In this document: one piece after another, positions 1 to 4,425 of the stretch
How positions within the stretch are numbered: position 1 is the stretch's first letter
How the letters are laid out: every line of letters begins with the position of its first letter
NCBI GenBank assembly: GCA_964472565.1
Contig: CAYYNB010000247.1
Location: 1 to 6,931, forward strand
Reading direction: 5' to 3'
From: DATAMF01 sp964472565
Lineage (GTDB): Bacteria > Chloroflexota > Anaerolineae > Aggregatilineales > Aggregatilineaceae
DNA: 6,931 nucleotides
Program-made: the position numbers and the translations under genes
The notes under the pieces: model-generated
Databases searched by the model: none
Told to the model about the DNA's origin: nothing
What the model saw: only the letters and a program-made list of their open reading frames with translations

Positions 1-5
1 GGTTG

Positions 6-32
6 GTTTGGTCACTCCCCATTTTACCAAAC
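6..32. repeat. Small hairpin near the ancestral stop of the short WD40 gene
   Basis: GTTTGGT (6-12) and ACCAAAC (26-32) are a perfect 7-base inverted pair around a 13-base loop. It sits over the TAA (26-24, minus strand) that would have ended the WD40 remnant before the element inserted. No T-run follows on the minus strand, so a terminator role is weak. Confidence 0.3.
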
Positions 33-51
33 AGGAATTTTCAAATGCGCT

Positions 52-71
52 CTTATCTCGACTTTGCACAT
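52..71 (+). repeat. Left target duplication and terminal inverted repeat
   Basis: CTTAT at 52-56 followed by CTCGACTTTGCACAT at 57-71, matching the right boundary at 218-237 in the expected mirror arrangement. Confidence 0.85.
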
Positions 72-232
72 GACAATCTTTGTTTATAGCGTTTCGGCTA
101 AAGAAGGTTTTCAAAACTTGTCAGACTTTTCCAATATCGGTGTAATCTCAAGACATTTGAAAAGTCACCGGAGCAATTTCCGCTCGCCGGAAAACGCCCA
201 ACGGTCTAATTGTTAAGATGTGCAAAGTCGAG
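57..232. mobile_element. 176-base MITE-like element with 15-base inverted ends and 5-base target duplication
   Basis: The left end CTCGACTTTGCACAT (57-71) is exactly inverted at the right end (218-232). Just inside, ACAAT (73-77) and ATTGT (209-213) extend the similarity. CTTAT flanks the element directly on both sides (52-56 and 233-237), as expected of a target duplication. The inside has no transposase gene. It has a 6-base hairpin TTTCCG/CGGAAA (177-182/188-193). It is therefore non-autonomous, mobilised if at all by a transposase elsewhere. A 5-base duplication is compatible with several insertion-sequence groups, including IS1634-like ones; the family is not settled from this sequence. 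It is inserted in the 3' end of the short WD40 gene. Confidence 0.85.
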
Positions 233-633
233 CTTATATCATATCCACCACCAGTCAACACGCGCACGCGGTCACCTGTGGCAACATCCCACAAGGCCAG
301 CATAAGATATCCGGTCGTCGCCAGGTTTTTTCCGTCAGGGCTGAATGCCATGTCGGTAACTACCCCGGCTTCATGAGTGAGGACTCGTGGTTCCGCCGCG
401 ACATCCGCCGCATCATACAACCAGATTGCTGCTGATCCGTTCACGGCTAATAGACTGCCATCCGGCGACCATGCGACTGATTTCAATCCGCCGCGCCCCA
501 GCATCTTGAGTTCAGCCATTTGGCTAACATTGTCAACCGTAATGGCGGATCGTGTGTCATCCTGAGCCATGACCTGGACAACCCCGATCAACATCCCTAC
601 CACCAGGAGCAATCTCAAAAATAATCCCTTCAT
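148..633 (-). pseudogene. Truncated secreted WD40 paralogue, 3' end replaced by an inserted element
   Basis: The 161-residue product has a signal peptide (about 1-23, cleavage at VMA/QD) and then sequence plainly related to the start of the large neighbour: LGRG..K.VAWSP.G..LAV....IWLYD. Two WD40 blades are present (about 50-76 and 90-120, the latter ending ALWDVATG). WD40 similarity stops near residue 127. From residue 134 the frame reads through the terminal repeat and inside of the element at 57-232, ending in TGA at 150-148. Two blades cannot close a propeller, which usually needs six to eight, so this is probably a remnant, although the intact start, ribosome site and signal peptide could still give a short secreted peptide. 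It likely arose by duplication of the neighbour. Confidence 0.75.
218..237 (-). repeat. Right terminal inverted repeat and target duplication
   Basis: ATGTGCAAAGTCGAG at 218-232 is the exact reverse complement of the left end, followed by CTTAT at 233-237 in direct orientation to the left copy. Confidence 0.85.
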
Positions 634-638
634 TTTAT

Positions 639-645
639 CCCCCTA
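639..645 (-). promoter_or_regulatory. Shine-Dalgarno overlapping the stop of the large WD40 gene
   Basis: On the minus strand TAGGGGG contains both the TAG stop (645-643) of the upstream gene and the AGGGGG ribosome site, 5 bases before the ATG at 633. This arrangement implies one transcript and probable translational coupling of the two WD40 genes. Confidence 0.7.
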
Positions 646-2772
646 CGGAACCAATGTTTGAACGCCATCTGCGGATTCCACCACCCAGCCTATTCCACCT
701 GCAGGTGTTTCAACTCGCCACCACGTATAGCCGTCGCGCACTTGCGGCCCTTCGCGCATAATGACTTTCATCCCGTTGGTGAGTATTCCCATCACTGTAC
801 TTTGAAGCCCAGGAACATCGCGCACATTGAGCGTTTCGTCGCCCGTCACCTGGACCGTAGCGGTTCCACCGGTTTGGAGTGTGGTATGTTCCGGCGGAAT
901 ACTCCATAGTCGCACGAGGCCACCGTTATCTGCCGTTGCGAAGGTATCACCCAGGGGACTGACCGCAATATCCCGAATCGTTCCCATATAATAAGTGGAC
1001 AGGTCGGCGATTTGCACGCCTGTATCGAATTTCAGCAATTGCAACACCCCCCATGCTCCGCCTGCCATGATGATAGAGCCGTCCTGGTTGAAACCAGCGG
1101 TTTCCCATCGTGTGTCCGCAGTCACCGCTTTGAGAGGTACCCCCTCTGGCACCGACCAGAAGCGCACCATACCATCAGTGCTGGTTGAGGCCAGTCGATC
1201 CCCAGTCGTATTAAACGCCACATCGGTTACAGCTTCGGTATGGCCGTTTAACACAGCCAGCCCCTGGTAAGTAGTCATATCCCAGAGACGAATCGTCGTA
1301 TCCAGGCTGCCTGATGCTAATATGGTTCCATCAGGACTAAACTCGACACTGCTGACCAGCGCGGTGTGTCCTTCCAGTTCGTGGAGGAGCGCACCGGTAT
1401 TGACGTCCCACACCAGCACATTGGGGCTGTAGGTTGCTGCGGCTAACAGGGTCCCCTCAGGGTTGAAAGCAAGACCTGTGACCATGCTCTCTGCGTCTTT
1501 CAGCAAAATTCGCCGCGTTTCACCTGTCCTTGTATCCCAAAGACGGATCGTATGATCGTAGCTTCCAGAGGCGAGGAGCGTACCATCCGAACTGTAAGCA
1601 AGGCTGGAAATTGCCGAAACATGTCCATACAAAACCTTCTGTCGCTGACCTGTTCGGGTATCCCAAAGTGAGATGGTGCTGTCCGCCGCCCCACCGGCCA
1701 GCGTGACCCCATCTGGGCTGTAAGCTGCCGCCAGCATTGCGCCGCCAAAGAAGGAGTCGCCGGCTGTATAACCTTCGAAGGTGAACACCACGTCGCCGGT
1801 TACAGGATTCCACAGGCGGACCGTGCTTTCCGTAGCCGAGGCTAACATGGTACCATCCATATTGAATGCCACGCTTTGTATTTCACCCGACTGCTCATTC
1901 AGCACATGCAGCAGTTCACCCGTAGTCGCATTCCAGAGGCGCATTGATCCGTCTCGGCTGCCCGAAACCAGCGTCGTGTTGTCGGGGCTGAAATCAACAC
2001 AGGTAACCCCTAGTGTGTGCCCTTCCAAGACACGTCTAATGTCGCCGGTTAGTGCATCCACCAACCGCACTGTTTTTTCGTTTGCTGCAATGGCCAGAAT
2101 GCCATCCGCGTTCAGAGACACTGTTTTTCCTTGTTCGTAGGGGAATGTTTGGGGACCGCTGGCGGTGGTATCTGTTAGCGTCCAAGCGCCGTCTGACGTC
2201 TCAGTGACGATGCTGTAGGGTACACGGGAAACTCCCAGATCTTCCGGCACTTTGGTGACCGAGTTAGTGATCTGCTCTCTCGTTTCCACATTCCACAAGA
2301 GCAGAGGCGGGGTATACTGGACGGCGAGCACTTTGCTATCCGCGCTGAATGCGATACGGTGACTAGAGTCGATCTGGTAAAAATCCAGGATTTCAAAACG
2401 CGCGCCGGTCACCGCGTCCCACATGATGACAGCACCACCTTCAGAAACCATTGCCAAGCGGCTTCCGGCGGGGCTATAGGCTATATCAACGAGATCGAGT
2501 GTGGCTTCCAATCTATGCGGGGGAGCGCCGAAATCACTTGTATCGTACAACCAGATGCCTGCCGTACTACCCACCGCCAACTGATTGCCATGGGGAGACC
2601 AAGCAATGACTTTGGCAGTACCGCGCCCTAGTACCGCTTGTTGTTCGATTCGGTAGGCGTTTTGAAGTGTAATGACCGAACCCGAGCTTCCTTGTCCTAA
2701 CACCACTGCTTGTCCGCCCCAGACCAAGACGCCGACAAGCAATCCCACAACGACCCATAGTCGTCTAAACAT
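643..2772 (-). CDS. Secreted WD40 double beta-propeller protein with C-terminal SH3-like domain
   Basis: With the start at 2772 the protein has 709 residues. Residues 1-28 are a signal peptide (MFRRLW, then a hydrophobic core, cleavage near GQA or VLG), so it is exported and may remain outside the membrane. Thirteen clear WD40 blades follow at about 54-80, 94-122, 138-163, 215-243, 255-284, 297-326, 345-375, 387-415, 430-460, 472-502, 514-543, 556-584 and 599-626. A degenerate one near 180-202 makes 14, or two rings of seven. The best show FSPDG...LASGS...TIRLWDxxTG. Residues about 637-709 match a bacterial SH3-like domain (LNVRDVPG, TVMGILTNGMKV, WWRVETPAGGIGWV). WD40 rings are binding platforms and SH3-like domains often bind cell-wall or peptide ligands; no catalytic domain is present. 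Target unknown. The TAG stop overlaps the Shine-Dalgarno of the next gene. Confidence 0.9.
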   Translation of the reverse strand: MFRRLWVVVGLLVGVLVWGGQAVVLGQGSSGSVITLQNAYRIEQQAVLGRGTAKVIAWSPHGNQLAVGSTAGIWLYDTSDFGAPPHRLEATLDLVDIAYSPAGSRLAMVSEGGAVIMWDAVTGARFEILDFYQIDSSHRIAFSADSKVLAVQYTPPLLLWNVETREQITNSVTKVPEDLGVSRVPYSIVTETSDGAWTLTDTTASGPQTFPYEQGKTVSLNADGILAIAANEKTVRLVDALTGDIRRVLEGHTLGVTCVDFSPDNTTLVSGSRDGSMRLWNATTGELLHVLNEQSGEIQSVAFNMDGTMLASATESTVRLWNPVTGDVVFTFEGYTAGDSFFGGAMLAAAYSPDGVTLAGGAADSTISLWDTRTGQRQKVLYGHVSAISSLAYSSDGTLLASGSYDHTIRLWDTRTGETRRILLKDAESMVTGLAFNPEGTLLAAATYSPNVLVWDVNTGALLHELEGHTALVSSVEFSPDGTILASGSLDTTIRLWDMTTYQGLAVLNGHTEAVTDVAFNTTGDRLASTSTDGMVRFWSVPEGVPLKAVTADTRWETAGFNQDGSIIMAGGAWGVLQLLKFDTGVQIADLSTYYMGTIRDIAVSPLGDTFATADNGGLVRLWSIPPEHTTLQTGGTATVQVTGDETLNVRDVPGLQSTVMGILTNGMKVIMREGPQVRDGYTWWRVETPAGGIGWVVESADGVQTLVP

Positions 2773-2944
2773 ATTTAGCCCCCTAACATTACTTAAACCT
2801 GCTACCATGATAATCGTAAGTCCCTTGCGAATTTCTACGCTTAGGGTACGTTCGTCATGTGATTGATGTATTTGTCGCTTGCGCCTGTGGAAGTCATCCG
2901 GTTCAGTTTCGCCCAACTGGCAGCACATCGGTCATTCACTGATC
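2773..2944. other. Gene-free upstream region of the WD40 genes
   Basis: Together with the stretch to 3120 this is a 348-base gap between genes. The minus-strand frame is open from an ATG at 2928 into the WD40 gene, but the extra 52 residues are charged, sit before an obvious signal peptide and lack a ribosome site, so I treat them as non-coding. A promoter for the WD40 pair must lie here or further upstream, but I see no convincing -35/-10 pair. Confidence 0.45.
2779..2784 (-). promoter_or_regulatory. Shine-Dalgarno of the large WD40 gene
   Basis: AGGGGG on the minus strand, 6 bases before the ATG at 2772. It selects the start that places a signal peptide at the N-terminus. Nearly the same leader, TAGGGGG followed by an A-rich spacer, precedes the smaller paralogue at 633. 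Confidence 0.7.
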
Positions 2945-3120
2945 AAAAATGGGGAGGCGACATTTCTCGCTTCCCCATTATATTTGAAGTCAACTATCAA
3001 TAACTTGTCGGACTTGAGTGTGCCAGCGCTCCCACTTGGCCCGCTGGCGGCATCGATTACTACAATACCGTCGTTTTCGTCCACCGAGCGGCGATGGCTC
3101 TGGCAGTGCAGTTCCGCAGA
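2932..3120 (-). other. 62-codon in-frame open stretch after the amber stop of the membrane-protein gene
   Basis: Directly after the TAG at 3123-3121 the same frame runs 62 codons to a TGA at 2934-2932. The translation has alternating hydrophobic and polar stretches (GIVVIDAASG, KLLIVDFKYNG) that look moderately protein-like. There is no ribosome site before the only plausible internal start (GTG at 3084). The last 15 or so codons overlap the hairpin and T-run at 2945-2979, which argues against translation of the whole stretch. It may be a lost C-terminal extension, readthrough, or chance. Confidence 0.2.
2945..2979 (-). terminator. Intrinsic terminator after the replication-type gene cluster
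   Basis: A 13-pair stem joins 2948-2960 and 2967-2979 around a 6-base loop, with a single non-Watson-Crick position. Read on the minus strand it ends in CTCCCCATT and continues into a run of five T (2949-2945). This is a classic rho-independent terminator for transcripts of the membrane-protein gene, and it isolates the WD40 genes downstream. On the plus strand it is followed by ATATTTG, a poor T-run, so termination is mainly one-way. Confidence 0.8.
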
Positions 3121-4002
3121 CTATGCACCGACGCTGGCGTGGACCCCGTTCCCGTTGCGCTTGGCCCGCACGGCTAAAGGGACGGTTTTGATCTCCTGGA
3201 CTGGATGCGACACGATGGTATCCCTGTCGTGATCAGCAAACCAATATTCGGTTTGAAGTTCCCGGTAAACCAATGCTCGCCAGTCAGCAGTCGTCAGAGC
3301 AGCCAGCGTTTCCTGGCGGCGGTTGTTCGCCCGGCTTAAGGCATCTCGCAATGCATTGGCATACAACTGCGACCACTGTGAGTGAGCTTCAGGATGGGCA
3401 GTCGCTTTGTGCCACTCATTCAACGCTGCCTGATAAGTTCGCTCGGTGGTGTGCCGGTGCTCGATGGTCTCGAGCATCTGCTCTTTCAGAACATAGGCCG
3501 TGGACAGCACCACCAGTGGCGGTGCGACAGCCTCCAGCCAGGCGAATACGCTTGACGAGTAGCCGATCAAACTGAGCTGGACGTTGCCTGTCAGGGCGAT
3601 TCCGGTCGATAGGAGCATACTGGCATAGAGTAGGCGGCGGGAGACGACGGAGGCTCCTAATGTCGCCAGGGCCAGTGAGAAGACGACCTGCCCCACTTCT
3701 GCCGAGAGCACAGTCGCCAGACCCACGACGTTTTTCGCCATCTCGTTCGGCACAGCCTGCCCGAAGGTCTGGGAGCCAATCACGTACAGCCGGATCGCGG
3801 AGGGAGTAAACGCTGCCAGCAGCAGAATCAGACAGAGGAAGGTGATGAGGCGGGTGACGAAAGCCGGGTATCGGGAAATCGTCTCATTGGCGAAATGTTC
3901 GCGAACAGGTTTGGGACCAATCGCGCGCAGAACGGCTTCACGCGCGCTTTGGTGTGCGCCCTGGCGTTGTTCCTGGGTCAGCGGTCGAAGGTGCTCGGTC
4001 AT
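3121..4002 (-). CDS. Membrane protein with four predicted helices and a cytoplasmic-type tail, function unknown
   Basis: I do not recognise a family for this 293-residue protein. The N-terminal 45 residues are polar and charged. Four hydrophobic stretches follow at about 49-67 (VTRLITFLCLILLLAAF), 92-118, 124-147 and 151-172. The remaining 120 residues are hydrophilic and probably helical, rich in E, R, A, Q and H. This part contains TERTYQAALNEWHKA and the aromatic stretch LQTEYWFADHDRD, and it ends in a basic RAKRNGNG tail. There is no signal peptide. Four helices plus a soluble tail recall small membrane proteins of plasmids and integrative elements such as DUF2637-type or spread proteins, but that is only a resemblance in shape. 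The start at 4002 has a good Shine-Dalgarno. The gene ends in TAG at 3123-3121, after which the same frame stays open for 62 codons. A strong hairpin terminator lies about 140 bases downstream. Confidence 0.82.
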   Translation of the reverse strand: MTEHLRPLTQEQRQGAHQSAREAVLRAIGPKPVREHFANETISRYPAFVTRLITFLCLILLLAAFTPSAIRLYVIGSQTFGQAVPNEMAKNVVGLATVLSAEVGQVVFSLALATLGASVVSRRLLYASMLLSTGIALTGNVQLSLIGYSSSVFAWLEAVAPPLVVLSTAYVLKEQMLETIEHRHTTERTYQAALNEWHKATAHPEAHSQWSQLYANALRDALSRANNRRQETLAALTTADWRALVYRELQTEYWFADHDRDTIVSHPVQEIKTVPLAVRAKRNGNGVHASVGA

Positions 4003-4007
4003 CGTGG

Positions 4008-4013
4008 CCTCCC
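4008..4013 (-). promoter_or_regulatory. Shine-Dalgarno of the membrane-protein gene
   Basis: GGGAGG on the minus strand sits 5 bases before the ATG at 4002 and abuts the TGA stop of the helix-turn-helix gene. It fixes the start of the membrane protein and suggests the two genes are co-transcribed. Confidence 0.75.
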
Positions 4014-4193
4014 TCAGTTCCGCCGCCCGCGCACAACCTGCGAGACGCGCTGTTCTGAAATCTCGAATGCCTCTGCGAGATCGACAATGGTTTCACCCTG
4101 GGCATACCGCTCCCGAATTTCCTGGTTCCGCGTGAGTTTTGTTGGTGTATGATCTGTAAGGGGTGCCAGGGGCATTTTTCGACCGATGTACAT
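4014..4193 (-). CDS. Small helix-turn-helix DNA-binding protein
   Basis: A protein of about 59 residues, mostly one helix-turn-helix: a first helix in NQEIRERYAQGE, a second in TIVDLAEAFE, a tight turn, and a recognition helix in SEQRVSQVVRGRRN at the very C-terminus. This layout resembles the DNA-binding parts of sigma-region-4-like or resolvase-tail proteins. The start is uncertain. The frame is open up to a GTG at 4304, with ATGs at 4202, 4193 and 4175. I chose 4193 because a weak GGGA lies 9-12 bases upstream, while no other start has a better ribosome site. The residues before it (around GVEPRGLQHP) do not look like a conserved domain. It lies 232 bases after the primase gene and 11 bases before the membrane-protein gene. 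It may regulate this cluster or bind the repeats at 4331-4426. Both ideas are inference. Confidence 0.65.
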   Translation of the reverse strand: MYIGRKMPLAPLTDHTPTKLTRNQEIRERYAQGETIVDLAEAFEISEQRVSQVVRGRRN

Positions 4194-4330
4194 GAGCAGC
4201 ATCCCATATTGGATCGCTGCCACAGGGTGTTGCAATCCCCTGGGTTCGACCCCCCTTACGAGGCCTGTTCTGGCCTTGAGAAAAGAGGCATTTTTGTCAA
4301 GCACTCCACATCATTTTCTCAATATCCACG

Positions 4331-4412
4331 AAAAACTGGCAAAACCGACCACTACTAACCAACTGACCATTGAATCGGCTGTGGTCATGGTCAGTCTGAC
4401 CGGTTTTGCCAG
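4331..4412 (-). terminator. Possible intrinsic terminator of the primase gene
   Basis: Read on the minus strand, the second arm CGGTTTTGCCAG of a perfect 12-base stem is followed directly by TTTTT (4335-4331). The loop is long, 53 bases, but contains the inner pair GACCAC/GTGGTC and the separate palindrome at 4389-4401, which could shorten it. The stem is AT-rich in its middle, so termination would be weaker than at the hairpin near 2960. Confidence 0.3.
4389..4401. promoter_or_regulatory. 13-base palindrome, candidate operator
   Basis: GGTCAGTCTGACC is a perfect palindrome around its central T, with 6-base arms. Its half-site GGTCAG recurs nearby at 4363-4368 and 4414-4419 (both in reverse orientation). 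Palindromes of this size commonly bind dimeric helix-turn-helix proteins, and such a gene begins about 200 bases downstream on the minus strand. Binding is inferred only. Confidence 0.4.
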
Positions 4413-4425
4413 TCTGACCAGTTTT

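Noticed and set aside
643..2772. The regular repeats in the WD40 gene as a DNA-level tandem array or CRISPR.
   Set aside because: The periodicity of roughly 120 bases is at protein level with diverged codons; there are no identical short repeats with unique spacers.
2773..2928. 52-residue N-terminal extension of the large WD40 protein from the ATG at 2928.
   Set aside because: It would bury a clear signal peptide, and the internal ATG at 2772 has the AGGGGG ribosome site.
2977..2995. TATAAT with TTGACT on the minus strand, looking like a promoter.
   Set aside because: The two boxes are only 5 bases apart, and transcription would start inside the terminator stem.
3002..3015. AACTTGTCGGACTT, a 13 of 14 match to 115-128 inside the MITE.
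   Set aside because: The match does not extend and has no inverted partner nearby, so it is best treated as chance.
2879..3232. Plus-strand open frames here and across the window.
   Set aside because: They lie opposite well-supported minus-strand genes, lack ribosome sites and show no domain-like sequence.
4220..4262. tRNA-like fragment on the plus strand: GGGTTCGACCCC and a nearby CAGGG/CCCTG pair resembling T-arms.
   Set aside because: The 5-base T-stem does not pair properly around TTCGACC, and no anticodon arm with a 7-base loop or acceptor stem can be drawn upstream. At most a degenerate tRNA end; no matching copy was seen that would make it an attachment site.
4295..4300. Perfect TTGACA on the minus strand upstream of the helix-turn-helix gene.
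   Set aside because: No -10-like sequence occurs 16-18 bases downstream, so it is not a supportable promoter.
4194..4304. N-terminal extension of the helix-turn-helix protein to the GTG at 4304.
   Set aside because: No ribosome site precedes the GTG, and the added residues look like translated non-coding sequence rather than a domain.
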